Source: Bdellovibrio sp. (lineage in GTDB: Bacteria > Bdellovibrionota > Bdellovibrionia > Bdellovibrionales > Bdellovibrionaceae). From it: 14,898 bases of DNA. Each line of letters opens with the position of its first letter. The first letter of the stretch is position 1. The position numbers were made by a program, and so were the translations under genes. The notes below the pieces were generated by a model. That model worked only from the letters and a program-made list of their open reading frames with translations, was not told the origin of the DNA and did not search any database. This document shows positions 7,587 through 14,152 of this stretch, piece by piece. The DNA is taken from assembly GCA_019104905.1 (NCBI GenBank), contig JAHRXB010000252.1, positions 1 to 14,898 of the forward strand, read 5' to 3'.

Positions 7587-8810
7587 TCAACGAATCTCCA
7601 TCATTCTGCGTGCACGACTATTTTCTTCAACCATGGTTCTGACGCGGGCGATGGATCCCAACGGCTGATTCGCGCGATTAGAATGCAGACGGGTGTTGAT
7701 ATAACGGTCTTCGCAAGAAATTTCCCGTGATGACTCGGGCTTTAATTCAATCTTCGCGATCGTATAGAAAGGCATCGCGGTTTCTTCCCAAAGTTCTCCG
7801 CCGTTTTCAATCCAATCTGAAGCCGTCCAGCGAGAGCGTTGTCCTTTTAGAGAACTTTTCGCTTTATTTAAGTCAAAGAACTGCACTTGGAACAAAAAAC
7901 AGACTTGACCGCTTTGGGCTCTGCGAACGATGTCGGCCTGAAGATAGTCAGCGGACTTTCCAACAGAGGATTCATGCTGAATGCCCTGACCGTCGCAAGG
8001 GGTCGTTTTGAATTTTACGATATCCACGGGATGGCCATCGGGACGAAGACCGTGGGAGTAGGGGAGGTTTGCCCAGTATTCCTCGGTCGCGTAGCTCTTG
8101 GTGTCCGCACATTGATATTGATCTAGAAGTCTCTTCGCTTTAATCACGGACTTCAGGTAAAAAGGATTTGGAAAGTAGTCCCAATCGCCTCCGGCAAGTC
8201 TTGCGGTCTTCATGAGTTCTAAAAATTCCTGGATATTATTGACGGCAAACATCGGGGACGAATTCATCATGAAGTCTTGTCTGAATCCACCACTATGGTC
8301 TTTAAGGTCGCCAAAGGTCTCAACCGAAAATGAAAAGCCTCTGACGTCCGCGACGGTGTCGGGATTTTTTGCGCCCATGGCATTGGCAAAACGAATTTCG
8401 GCTTTGTGATCACCGTCTTGCGCGAAAAATCCTTGTTTCAGTCGATTGATCAAAGTGTCAGAGTAGCGGAATTGATTCTTGAGTTCTTCATTTGAGAACA
8501 CGGTGAAGTCGCCTTCAAAACAGCGTCCTTTGGCGTGAGTGCCGCGATTCAGGGAGTTGTCGGCATTCTTGGATTCATTTTCAATCTTATTGAAAATGCC
8601 GATCAGGACTGAAGCGATATCAAACTCGTTGTCTTTGCGAGTTTCAAGTCCCTGGAATAGGGGAATTGAGTTGAGCGTCTGAATATTGCGACTGTAACTT
8701 TCAGGTGAACTCGCGGCTTTTCTTGTGATCCCGGAATTTTTCACATAAGACTGTGTTCCGCACCCTACAGCAACGACTCCACCAGCAAGACAGATTAAGA
8801 GCTTTTTCAC
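7587..8810 (-). CDS. Catalase-like (heme-dependent family) lipoprotein, 407 aa
   Basis: The start is decided by the ribosome site: AAAGGGG touches ATG 8816 directly but sits 6 bases before GTG 8810, so GTG is preferred. From it the protein begins MKKLLICLAGGVVAVGC, a lipoprotein signal with Cys17 as anchor. The body matches catalase-related heme proteins: GTHAKG with the distal His at 92, an RFAN block, DVRGFSFSV, and a distal Asn at 183 in MNSSP, equivalent to the NNTP of catalases. Near the C-terminus QPLGSIARVR is the block where the family places the proximal heme ligand. In related proteins I recall VY a few residues later, but here the sequence is MVEENS, with Glu395 at that point. It probably acts in the periplasm on peroxide or lipid hydroperoxide, or is a non-catalytic relative. 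Confidence 0.85.
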   Translation of the reverse strand: MKKLLICLAGGVVAVGCGTQSYVKNSGITRKAASSPESYSRNIQTLNSIPLFQGLETRKDNEFDIASVLIGIFNKIENESKNADNSLNRGTHAKGRCFEGDFTVFSNEELKNQFRYSDTLINRLKQGFFAQDGDHKAEIRFANAMGAKNPDTVADVRGFSFSVETFGDLKDHSGGFRQDFMMNSSPMFAVNNIQEFLELMKTARLAGGDWDYFPNPFYLKSVIKAKRLLDQYQCADTKSYATEEYWANLPYSHGLRPDGHPVDIVKFKTTPCDGQGIQHESSVGKSADYLQADIVRRAQSGQVCFLFQVQFFDLNKAKSSLKGQRSRWTASDWIENGGELWEETAMPFYTIAKIELKPESSREISCEDRYINTRLHSNRANQPLGSIARVRTMVEENSRARRMMEIR

Positions 8811-8920
8811 GAACATCCCCTTTTGCACTGAAATTATCTCTTTAGATGCTATCCTACTCCGCGGTGGAGTTGAACTTCTTTCGAAATAATGCGGGGTCTG
8901 TTTTGCCGTGTCCTTGAAGT

Positions 8921-8936
8921 CCCCCTGATATGGGGG
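8921..8936. other. Small GC hairpin between the catalase-like gene and the nuclease operon
   Basis: CCCCC (8921-8925) and GGGGG (8932-8936) flank a 6-base loop. On the minus strand it lies downstream of the operon's last stop and upstream of the catalase-like gene, so it may contribute to 3' end formation. No T tract follows on the minus strand. Confidence 0.3.
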
Positions 8937-8955
8937 TTTCATGAGGCTAAGGTCT

Positions 8956-8978
8956 GGAGACTACTTGGTGTAGTCTCC
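8956..8978. other. Perfect 9-bp hairpin overlapping the stop codon of the membrane-protein gene
   Basis: GGAGACTAC (8956-8964) pairs perfectly with GTAGTCTCC (8970-8978) around a TTGGT loop. The TAG stop of the minus-strand gene (8961-8963) is inside the stem. On the plus strand GTTTTT follows, as in a terminator, but no plus-strand gene runs into it. On the minus strand it would cap the operon mRNA without a U tract. Confidence 0.5.
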
Positions 8979-9317
8979 GTTTTTGAAGCCCAATCTAACA
9001 CGATCAATGATGACTTGATCCCTTTTTCTTTTTGATGAGAAGTCGGACTCATTTGAGCTTTTCTTTTTCGGAGATTCTGTCGTAGGCGACCGCGCTATGT
9101 CGCCGGGAGGATTCTCGGGAGAAACAGAGCTTTTTGAAAATGAAATTGCAAAGGCTATGGCCAAAAGACCAAAGCCAATAAAATAGCTAGCCATATTGTT
9201 CTTTGGTTGCGATGGCGGAGGCGGCGCTAGTTGCGCGTACTGTTCTTCGCTCTGCTCCTCGACGTATACCTTGTGTTCAAGGAACTTTCGACTTTTACGT
9301 GTGATTTGCTTGCTCAT
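8961..9317 (-). CDS. Single-pass membrane protein with proline-rich N-terminal and charged C-terminal regions, 118 aa
   Basis: ATG 9317 has a strong GGAGG ribosome site about 7 bases upstream, 15 bases after the stop of the preceding gene, so it is the third gene of the operon. Residues 1-35 are charged and end in a proline run (LAPPPPSQP). Residues of about 43-62 are one transmembrane segment (MASYFIGFGLLAIAFAISFS). Residues 63-118 are hydrophilic, low complexity (PTTESPKKKSSNESD) and end in a more ordered stretch (VIIDRVRLGFKNGDYTK). The positive-inside rule gives no clear topology. I recognise no family. It may anchor or partner the secreted Cys-rich product of the gene before it; that is inference from position only. 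Confidence 0.75.
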   Translation of the reverse strand: MSKQITRKSRKFLEHKVYVEEQSEEQYAQLAPPPPSQPKNNMASYFIGFGLLAIAFAISFSKSSVSPENPPGDIARSPTTESPKKKSSNESDFSSKRKRDQVIIDRVRLGFKNGDYTK

Positions 9318-9332
9318 ATTAGTCCTCCGTCG

Positions 9333-9593
9333 CTAATCGCAGCCACATGTTGGAGAGTAAGATCCATCACAGCAAACGGTCCTCCCATAAGAGCATCCAC
9401 AGACTCCTTTGTGATGAGAACAGCATCCACTTCTTTCTGTGGTTTCATTAGTTTTTTGCGAAAGAGGGAGAACTGGCGGAATAGAAGCTAACACCCTGAG
9501 GGCTTCCGGCGCTTGAGTGTTGGTCGGTTTTGAACAATCGACGGCGTTTGCTGTTGGTGACAATAAAAATAAAGGGAGTAGATATTTTAGCAT
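9333..9593 (-). CDS. Tiny secreted cysteine-rich protein, 86 aa
   Basis: The start is ATG 9593, 8 bases after AAGGAG. The in-frame TTG at 9599 is only 2 bases from the same site and is rejected. The GGAG of that site begins right after the TAA of the nuclease gene (the site shares its last base with the stop), indicating translational coupling. Residues 1-17 are a Sec signal (MLKYLLPLFLLSPTANA). A Pro/Thr/Glu-rich linker follows. The last 31 residues hold eight cysteines in the pattern CC-SHH-GVCGC, GRTVCCDG, SPTCGC. This C-terminal signature occurs in small secreted proteins of many bacteria, as far as I recall; its function is unknown to me. The Cys/His content could mean disulfide packing or metal binding. 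Confidence 0.75.
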   Translation of the reverse strand: MLKYLLPLFLLSPTANAVDCSKPTNTQAPEALRVLASIPPVLPLSQKTNETTERSGCCSHHKGVCGCSYGRTVCCDGSYSPTCGCD

Positions 9594-9605
9594 TAGCAAT
9601 TCTCC

Positions 9606-10520
9606 TTATGAAGCTACCTTCGAGTCATCGCTGGCCTCATTTACTGCAGAGGGTTCTGTTTGTTGAGGTTGTGTCTGTGGCTCGTTAATATTTTGTGTTT
9701 CACGTTTTGATTTCTTGGTTTTTCTCGAGGCTCTTTTCTGAGATTTTACATATTTTTGAATCTCAGCTGCCTTGGCTTCGTTCCATCCAATGATGGCGTC
9801 ATTAAGGCCTTGTTCGAGAAGGCAGTAGAGTCGATCGGTGAGGATTTCGTGGTTGGCTTTAAATTCATATTCACCTTTGACGAACTTGGCAATGTAACGA
9901 ACCACATCTGCAGAGAGAATGGCCTTCGAGAGTGATTCTGGAGAAAAAGCCATAGCTTCCCGAGACAACTCAGGCCAACCCTTTGCGGTAAAGGTGGTTT
10001 CGTGAAGATCTAAAAGTTCATAACATTGTTCTTCAACGGCTTTTTTGCTGACGTCGATAACGTCACCGTCGGCTTTAAGGTCGAAGTTGGAAATTTCGAT
10101 GCCACCGTACTGAGGTTGAGAGAAGTCAAATAGCTTCCATTCTACGCCGTTTGTCAGCATGCCCCATTGGACGTTGCCGATGAGATTAAGATACTCACTT
10201 AGTTGTGCCTTTCCCGATCTAAAATCTGCCTTATTAAGGTCAAAGCCAAGTTTTTTAACTTCGACGACGAAGATGGGCTTCTCACCTTGTAAGATAACGA
10301 GGTCGGGGCGCATTTTCCCTTTAGTTTCTTGGGCTCTAATTGAGTAGCCGCCGGAGGAAGTGAATCCTAAGCAATTTCTAATAAAGCTCTGTGCCCATCT
10401 TTCCACATCGAGTTCTTTAGTAGAAGAATTCGCCTCAAGGGTCTTCAACTCATGAAGGTGTTCAGTCGTTTGATCCAATATTGCGCGCACAGTTCTGTCT
10501 TGCTTAGTTTCTCTAGCCAT
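9606..10520 (-). CDS. Orphan HsdR N-terminal-like PD-(D/E)XK nuclease protein, 304 aa
   Basis: ATG 10520 is set by AAGGAG 5 bases upstream. Residues of about 35-140 match the type I restriction R-subunit N-terminal nuclease fold: RPD with D73, VVEVKK with E87 and K89, and Q106-LSE-Y110, the QxxxY motif of RecB-like nucleases, followed by the usual GMLTNGVEWKLFDF block. The second half (150-255) is helical. The tail (256-304) is basic and then Gln/Pro/Thr/Ser-rich, probably disordered and able to touch DNA. No helicase part and no methylase or specificity gene is present, so it is not a complete type I system. Its role could be defence, DNA processing, or nucleic-acid cleavage inside another complex. 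It heads a three-gene operon with a secreted Cys-rich and a membrane protein. Confidence 0.85.
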   Translation of the reverse strand: MARETKQDRTVRAILDQTTEHLHELKTLEANSSTKELDVERWAQSFIRNCLGFTSSGGYSIRAQETKGKMRPDLVILQGEKPIFVVEVKKLGFDLNKADFRSGKAQLSEYLNLIGNVQWGMLTNGVEWKLFDFSQPQYGGIEISNFDLKADGDVIDVSKKAVEEQCYELLDLHETTFTAKGWPELSREAMAFSPESLSKAILSADVVRYIAKFVKGEYEFKANHEILTDRLYCLLEQGLNDAIIGWNEAKAAEIQKYVKSQKRASRKTKKSKRETQNINEPQTQPQQTEPSAVNEASDDSKVAS

Positions 10521-10644
10521 GCTGACTCCTTAATCTGGATATGGATATCGGCTAGTTTGTATATAAGTTTATGTTTACTCAAGAAGTAGGCTAAACAGAA
10601 ATATGATTGTATCAAATTGAATTGAATTTAGTTATTTTCTCTCT
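10521..10644 (-). promoter_or_regulatory. AT-rich intergenic region upstream of the nuclease operon
   Basis: About 124 bases, markedly AT-rich compared with the flanking genes, separate the DUF2239 stop from the nuclease start. It must hold the operon promoter. Minus-strand candidates are TTGATA followed by TAGCCT, and TTGAGT with a TATACA/TACAAA cluster at poor spacing. None is convincing. A short direct repeat TTGAATTGAATTT-like stretch is present near the DUF2239 end. No terminator hairpin was found. Confidence 0.4.
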
Positions 10645-11220
10645 TTAAAACGCCCCCTCCGCAAGTTCCAGCGTATGCTCGCGGATGTCCTTGGGCCATT
10701 CGGCAATCATCTTTTCAAACTTCTTCAGTTCCCCCGCATAAAGCGCACGCAAAGCCTCTTCGTAGTGAGGTAGATCGCCTGCCATTGTGGTCATGAACTT
10801 ATATGTTGATTCTTGAGCCTGACGGAGAAGATCTTTTGCCTGATTCTTCTTCTTGGCCTCTTCAACCAGTCGACGCAAAGTGACCGAAGCGCCTCCGGGT
10901 TGGCGGGCCAGCCACTCCCAGTGATCAGGAAGAAGAGTCACCTCTTTGGCAGTGACCCCGAGTTTGGGGCGGCCGGGACCTGATTTTTTGACGTCGGACG
11001 CTTCAAAAAGATCCTCCAGGCGTTGAATCACGTTTTCTGGAGTTCCTCTGAAATCGATTTCGATTTGGTTGCTGCTGATATTATCAAAGATCAAAATCTG
11101 CGCCTTGGGATCGGTCTTCAAAAACTTCTTTACCTTGGCGGCAACATCAATGGCACCTCCAGAAGCAACTTTTTTGGAATCCGCAAAGGCTGTGTACTTT
11201 CGATCTATTTTAGGTTCCAT
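10645..11220 (-). CDS. DUF2239 family protein, 191 aa
   Basis: ATG 11220 follows GGAGG at 6 bases; that site lies inside the end of the MFS gene, and the two genes overlap by 11 bases (11210-11220), so translation is probably coupled. An upstream start at 11265 would lie wholly inside the MFS gene and is rejected. The sequence matches DUF2239 throughout: an opening YTAFADSKKVASG, ILIFDN and IDFRGT, the hallmark GPGRPKLGV, then VTLLPDHWEWLARQPGGASVTLRRLV-type core and AGDLPHYEEALRALYAGE. It is cytoplasmic, with no signal or membrane segment. The conserved PGGAS-LRRL block suggests nucleic-acid or regulatory binding, but the family's function is not established. Co-expression with the MFS pump hints at a shared stress. 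Confidence 0.88.
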   Translation of the reverse strand: MEPKIDRKYTAFADSKKVASGGAIDVAAKVKKFLKTDPKAQILIFDNISSNQIEIDFRGTPENVIQRLEDLFEASDVKKSGPGRPKLGVTAKEVTLLPDHWEWLARQPGGASVTLRRLVEEAKKKNQAKDLLRQAQESTYKFMTTMAGDLPHYEEALRALYAGELKKFEKMIAEWPKDIREHTLELAEGAF

Positions 11221-12478
11221 GAGCAACCTCCGGCATTCCGTTGGTGGGTGGGGGCTGGTGGGCAAAACGATTGATAAAGTACATCATAACCAGTGTGATT
11301 GCAGAGAGGCCGCACATCACATAGCCGACGACCTCAAAGTGACGGATCATGCCGCTGCTTTCCTGAACAACGATCATTCCTGAGACGATCGAACCAATCC
11401 CCCCGGCCAGTTGCTGTAGGGAGGATCCCACCGACATAAAGGCACCGCGATTGGCCGGAGAAGGAATCGCTGACATCAAAGCTTGCGAAGGAATCATGCG
11501 CGAGAAGATCCCGATGAACATCGCGGTATTTACCAAGATCACCATCGGCAAAGGGGTGATCCCTAAATGAGTGTAGATCACCACCATGAGCATTCCTAAA
11601 AAGGAGCCGAAGATAAAAGTTCGAAATTTGCCAAAGCGATCACTGGCTTTTCCGACCAGAGGACCGATAAGAATGGAGGCCGCCCCAGTAATAAGATAGA
11701 TCGTTGGCAGTTGATCCTGGTGAATGCCCAGATTGTTCACGGTAAAGGCGCTGGAGAAAGGCATAATCATAAAGCCCCCCAGTGAAAGTAACGCCGTGGT
11801 TGCAAAGGACAAAAGATAACGGGGTTCATTCAGAGTATGAAGAAGATGTTCGTAAGCCTTTTTGTCGACTTGAAGTTTCAGATGCTCGTCGATGGGTTTT
11901 AGGTAATAGACGATGAACACTCCGGCCAAAGAACTGACGGCAACGATCATGATAAAGGGCATATGCCAACCCCACAGATTAGACAAATACAATCCGGCTG
12001 GCAGACCTAAAACCTGGCTTGCGGCAAAAGCGGTTTGCAGAAGCCCCATGACTCTTCCACGTTGGTGAAGAGGGAATAGGTCCGTCATAATTGCAAACAC
12101 AATGGATCCAATCACGCCACCGAAAAGCCCCGTGACAATGCGGGCACCGAGAAGAAATTCATAGCTCGGTGCAATTCCGCAAAGCAACGTTCCGATGATG
12201 AAACCGACATAGAAAAACAACAAAAGTTTTTTGCGATCAAACTTATCGGCAAAACCGGCGGTGAGCAGTCCCGATACGGCGGCACTGATGGCATAGGCCG
12301 AAACCACCGTCCCAAACTGCCCCGGCGTTATTTTTAAGGCCGGCATCAGGAGGGCCCCCAAGGGAGAGAGAATCATAAAGTCCAGAATAATGGTGAACTG
12401 CAGGAAGGCCAGCAGAGCAATGACAAATTTTTGATACCCCGTGAAGGGATGTCTGATTTTGGGCGTTGGTTTATCCAT
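11210..12478 (-). CDS. MFS drug/sugar efflux transporter (DHA1-like), 422 aa
   Basis: This has the usual 12-helix major facilitator length. Hydrophobic segments start near residue 18 and alternate to about 405. MFS motif A is visible between helices 2 and 3 (GFADKFDRKK, about 75-84), and its weaker repeat opens the second half (GKASDRFGKFR). The helix 5 region has an antiporter-type glycine/proline-rich stretch (ASQVLGLPAGLYL), as in proton-driven drug exporters. It probably sits in the inner membrane and expels a small molecule in exchange for protons; the substrate cannot be read from sequence. The start ATG 12478 has AAAGG 6 bases upstream. The promoter is TTGACA-16-TAATAT overlapped by an operator (see that entry), so expression is likely inducible. 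Confidence 0.93.
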   Translation of the reverse strand: MDKPTPKIRHPFTGYQKFVIALLAFLQFTIILDFMILSPLGALLMPALKITPGQFGTVVSAYAISAAVSGLLTAGFADKFDRKKLLLFFYVGFIIGTLLCGIAPSYEFLLGARIVTGLFGGVIGSIVFAIMTDLFPLHQRGRVMGLLQTAFAASQVLGLPAGLYLSNLWGWHMPFIMIVAVSSLAGVFIVYYLKPIDEHLKLQVDKKAYEHLLHTLNEPRYLLSFATTALLSLGGFMIMPFSSAFTVNNLGIHQDQLPTIYLITGAASILIGPLVGKASDRFGKFRTFIFGSFLGMLMVVIYTHLGITPLPMVILVNTAMFIGIFSRMIPSQALMSAIPSPANRGAFMSVGSSLQQLAGGIGSIVSGMIVVQESSGMIRHFEVVGYVMCGLSAITLVMMYFINRFAHQPPPTNGMPEVAHGT

Positions 12479-12499
12479 AAAGAGCCTTTCGATAAACCT

Positions 12500-12546
12500 A
12501 ATATTACCCGGATATAATTAAATGTCAATATTATCCGGGTAATATT
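12500..12546. promoter_or_regulatory. Inverted-repeat operator pair: two copies of TACCCGGATA in opposite orientation
   Basis: AATATTACCCGGATA (12500-12514) and TATCCGGGTAATATT (12532-12546) are perfect 15-base inverted arms around a 17-base spacer. Each arm's core (TACCCGGATA) is itself a near-palindrome with CCGG at its centre; the centres are 27 bp apart. This is the size and symmetry expected of TetR- or MarR-type dimer sites. One copy covers the -10 and spacer of the MFS promoter and the other lies just upstream of its -35. No regulator gene is in the window. Confidence 0.75.
12501..12528 (-). promoter_or_regulatory. Sigma70 promoter of the MFS-DUF2239 operon
   Basis: On the minus strand a perfect TTGACA (12528-12523) is followed after 16 bases by TAATAT (12506-12501), about 23 bases before the MFS ATG. 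The expected transcription start is near 12494, leaving a short leader containing the AAAGG ribosome site. Confidence 0.7.
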
Positions 12547-12655
12547 TTTTCAGGGTCGAAACTGAATGGCTGTGGTTGTCTACAAACATATACCATCCGC
12601 TCTCAAGTGATTGCAGTATGGGAGTTCAGTCTTTTCATTTACAAAGGAGCGCGCA

Positions 12656-13033
12656 ATGGAGACTTCAAAAGAAACTCTCGAGGTCGGCAGAAAATTGGTA
12701 GATCTCTGTAAAAAGGGTCAAAATCTGAAGGCGGTGGATACGCTTTACTCCTCGGAGATTCAAAGTGAGGAGCCTATGGAAATGCCGGGGATGCCTTCCC
12801 ATATGAAAGGTCTTGAGGCGATTCGCCGCAAGAACACCGATTGGGAGCAATCTATGACCGTCCATTCGATGGATGTTGCGGGACCTTTCCCGTTAGGGGA
12901 CCGTTTTGCCGTTCACTATAAATATGATGCGACCAACAAGAAGACGGGCGAGCGCATGAAGGGCGAAGAAGTTGGTTTGTATACCGTCAAGAATGGGAAG
13001 ATCGTGAAAGAAGAATTCTTCTATACGATGTAG
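12656..13033 (+). CDS. SnoaL-like / NTF2-fold protein, 125 aa
   Basis: ATG 12656 is chosen because AAGGAG (12644-12649) sits 6 bases upstream; the frame remains open to 12611 but without a better start. The protein fits the SnoaL/NTF2 cone fold in length and pattern: an N-terminal helix (ETLEVGRKLVDLCKKGQ), LYSSEIQSEEP, GLEAIRRKN, then alternating beta strands (VAGPFPLGDRFAVHYKYDAT, EEVGLYTVKNGKIVKEEFFY). It has no cysteine-based or metal motif, and the substrate of such proteins cannot be read from sequence. It is probably cytoplasmic. It is divergent from the MFS operon and shares its operator region, so the same regulator could act on both, although no plus-strand promoter was identified. 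Confidence 0.85.
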   Translation: METSKETLEVGRKLVDLCKKGQNLKAVDTLYSSEIQSEEPMEMPGMPSHMKGLEAIRRKNTDWEQSMTVHSMDVAGPFPLGDRFAVHYKYDATNKKTGERMKGEEVGLYTVKNGKIVKEEFFYTM

Positions 13034-13047
13034 TCCTGACCGTCAGG

Positions 13048-13089
13048 TTCTCTTGGCTGTGAATTCATTTGCAGACACAGCCAAGAGAA
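13048..13089. other. Perfect 14-bp stem-loop between convergent genes
   Basis: TTCTCTTGGCTGTG (13048-13061) pairs with CACAGCCAAGAGAA (13076-13089) around a 14-base loop. It lies 14 bases after the SnoaL-like stop and 5 bases before the convergent yjdM stop. Neither strand has a T tract after the stem, so it may end both mRNAs by a U-tract-independent route or only stabilise them. Confidence 0.65.
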
Positions 13090-13094
13090 AAAAT

Positions 13095-13454
13095 CTAAGC
13101 CTTCTTTACAAACTCGGACTTAAGATTCATAGCCCCAAAGCCATCAATCTTGCACGAGATATCATGTCCATCGCCACCATCACTCAGGCGGATATTTTTC
13201 ACTTTGGTTCCCACCTTTACAACAGAAGAGGAGCCTTTGACTTTTAAGTCTTTAATCACGACCACCGTGTCGCCATCTTGCAAAATATTGCCGTTGGCGT
13301 CTTTGATGACGTTATCTTGAGGCGCTTGCTCTTCTGCACTCTCGGCGGAGGCATGAACGCCCCACTCATGGGCGCACTCAGGGCAGACCCAGAGGTTGCC
13401 GTCTTGATAGATATGTTCGGAACTACATTTTGGGCATTTTGATTCGTTACTCAT
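13095..13454 (-). CDS. yjdM: YjdM/PhnA family zinc-ribbon protein, 119 aa
   Basis: From ATG 13454 the product matches E. coli YjdM (formerly PhnA) closely and over its whole length. The zinc-ribbon CPKC (7-10) and CPEC (24-27) come first, followed by the HEW turn, then the C-terminal SH3-like domain with [57 protein letters not shown]. The middle (about 33-45) is an acidic linker longer than in E. coli. The older name ties it to phosphonate use, but the gene is widespread without phn genes and its real role is not known to me. It is cytoplasmic. The frame stays open to 13499, but the family's start is at MSNES. No clear ribosome site precedes 13454. Confidence 0.92.
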   Translation of the reverse strand: MSNESKCPKCSSEHIYQDGNLWVCPECAHEWGVHASAESAEEQAPQDNVIKDANGNILQDGDTVVVIKDLKVKGSSSVVKVGTKVKNIRLSDGGDGHDISCKIDGFGAMNLKSEFVKKA

Positions 13455-13530
13455 AGAAGTTAGTTGAACCATGAAGGGGCTTGTTTTGGCAAGGCGCATC
13501 GTTTCTTGGCCTGCTCATGGTGGCTATGAA

Positions 13531-13551
13531 AGGGAGGCCGATCGCCTCCTT
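13531..13551. other. Stem-loop in the divergent yjdM-globin intergenic region
   Basis: AGGGAGGC (13531-13538) pairs with GCCTCCTT (13544-13551), 8 bp with one G-U, around a CGATC loop. Its 3' arm overlaps the candidate globin -35 (TTGACC, 13550-13555). It could be an operator or a chance hairpin. Confidence 0.35.
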
Positions 13552-13578
13552 GACCTTTTCAGCTAAAGAACTTAGGTT
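13550..13578 (+). promoter_or_regulatory. Possible promoter of the truncated haemoglobin gene
   Basis: TTGACC (13550-13555) is followed after 17 bases by TAGGTT (13573-13578). The transcription start would be near 13585, leaving a leader of about 27 bases before ATG 13612. The -10 is weak. Confidence 0.4.
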
Positions 13579-13611
13579 TCATTTTTTGCAGAACAAACCC
13601 TCGAGATAAGT

Positions 13612-14004
13612 ATGAACAAATCCCCAACCCCTTATGAACTTCTTGGCGGCGAAGACGTTCTTCGCAAGCTCGTCAAACGCTTTTACGAGATCATGGACAC
13701 CTTGCCGGAAGCGCAGGGAATTCGAGCGATGCACCCTCAGAATCTTCAGACCTCAGAAGACAAGCTTTTTATGTTCTTGTCAGGCTGGTTGGGAGGTCCG
13801 AATTTGTTTGTTGAAAAGATTGGGCACCCTAAAATGCGCGCGCGACATATGCCTTTTAAGATTGGCAAATCCGAACGCGATCAATGGATGATCTGTATGG
13901 TGAATGCCGTGGAAGACTTAAAGGTCGCAGAGCCCTTGAGATCGGATCTGCTTCATGCTCTTTTAAATTTGGCCGATCATATGAGAAACCAACCCGAGCA
14001 ATAA
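13612..14004 (+). CDS. Group II truncated haemoglobin (TrHbO/GlbO type), 130 aa
   Basis: This is a 2-over-2 globin that binds heme and O2 or reacts with NO and peroxide in the cytoplasm. Family landmarks are all present: YELLGG at the start, B10 Tyr (Y25 in KRFYEIMD), the group II block IRAMHP, KLFMFLSGWLGGP, proximal F8 His79 in RARHMPF, and the group II Trp at G8 (W92 in RDQWM). The length of 130 is normal. The start ATG 13612 has only a weak purine stretch (GAGATAAG) as a ribosome site. It diverges from yjdM. The coding-like stretch right after it in another frame, which shares the 8-base repeat AACCCGAG, is described separately. Confidence 0.95.
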   Translation: MNKSPTPYELLGGEDVLRKLVKRFYEIMDTLPEAQGIRAMHPQNLQTSEDKLFMFLSGWLGGPNLFVEKIGHPKMRARHMPFKIGKSERDQWMICMVNAVEDLKVAEPLRSDLLHALLNLADHMRNQPEQ

Positions 14005-14008
14005 TTAA

Positions 14009-14152
14009 AAAGATCTAGACGAACCCGAGTTCTTTTTCGCCGTCAGTGAGTTTTTTAGGGAGTTTGATCAGGTCACCGACGACGAAGTTGTCGAGATTTT
14101 AAAAGAAGTTAAGAAAGGCAAACGGCCTCCTGAAGCTCAGCCTCGTCTCTAA
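14009..14152 (+). pseudogene. Startless coding-like stretch of 47 codons after the globin gene
   Basis: The frame from 14009 to TAA 14150-14152 reads as ordinary charged protein (DEPEFFFAVSEFFREFDQ, then DDEVVEILKEVKKGKRPPEA) but has no ATG, GTG or TTG, and TAA closes it upstream at 14006. It is shifted by one base relative to the globin frame. AACCCGAG occurs at 13991-13998 (globin codons for QPE) and at 14022-14029 (DEPE), exactly 31 bases apart, with CCC GAG in the reading frame both times. Removing 31 bases would join the globin to this tail. It may be a broken C-terminal extension, a remnant of another gene, or chance. Confidence 0.4.

Noticed and set aside
8817..8942. N-terminal extension of the catalase-like protein from ATG 8942
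   Set aside because: It would place 42-44 ordinary residues before a lipoprotein signal peptide, which would not work as an export signal; it also runs through an intergenic hairpin.
9606..10520. Complete type I restriction-modification system
   Set aside because: Only an HsdR N-terminal-like nuclease region exists; there is no helicase motor, methylase or specificity subunit nearby.
14017..14035. Terminator GAAC-CCGA-GTTC-TTTTT after the globin
   Set aside because: The stem is only 4 bp, and the sequence lies within the coding-like stretch; too weak to call.
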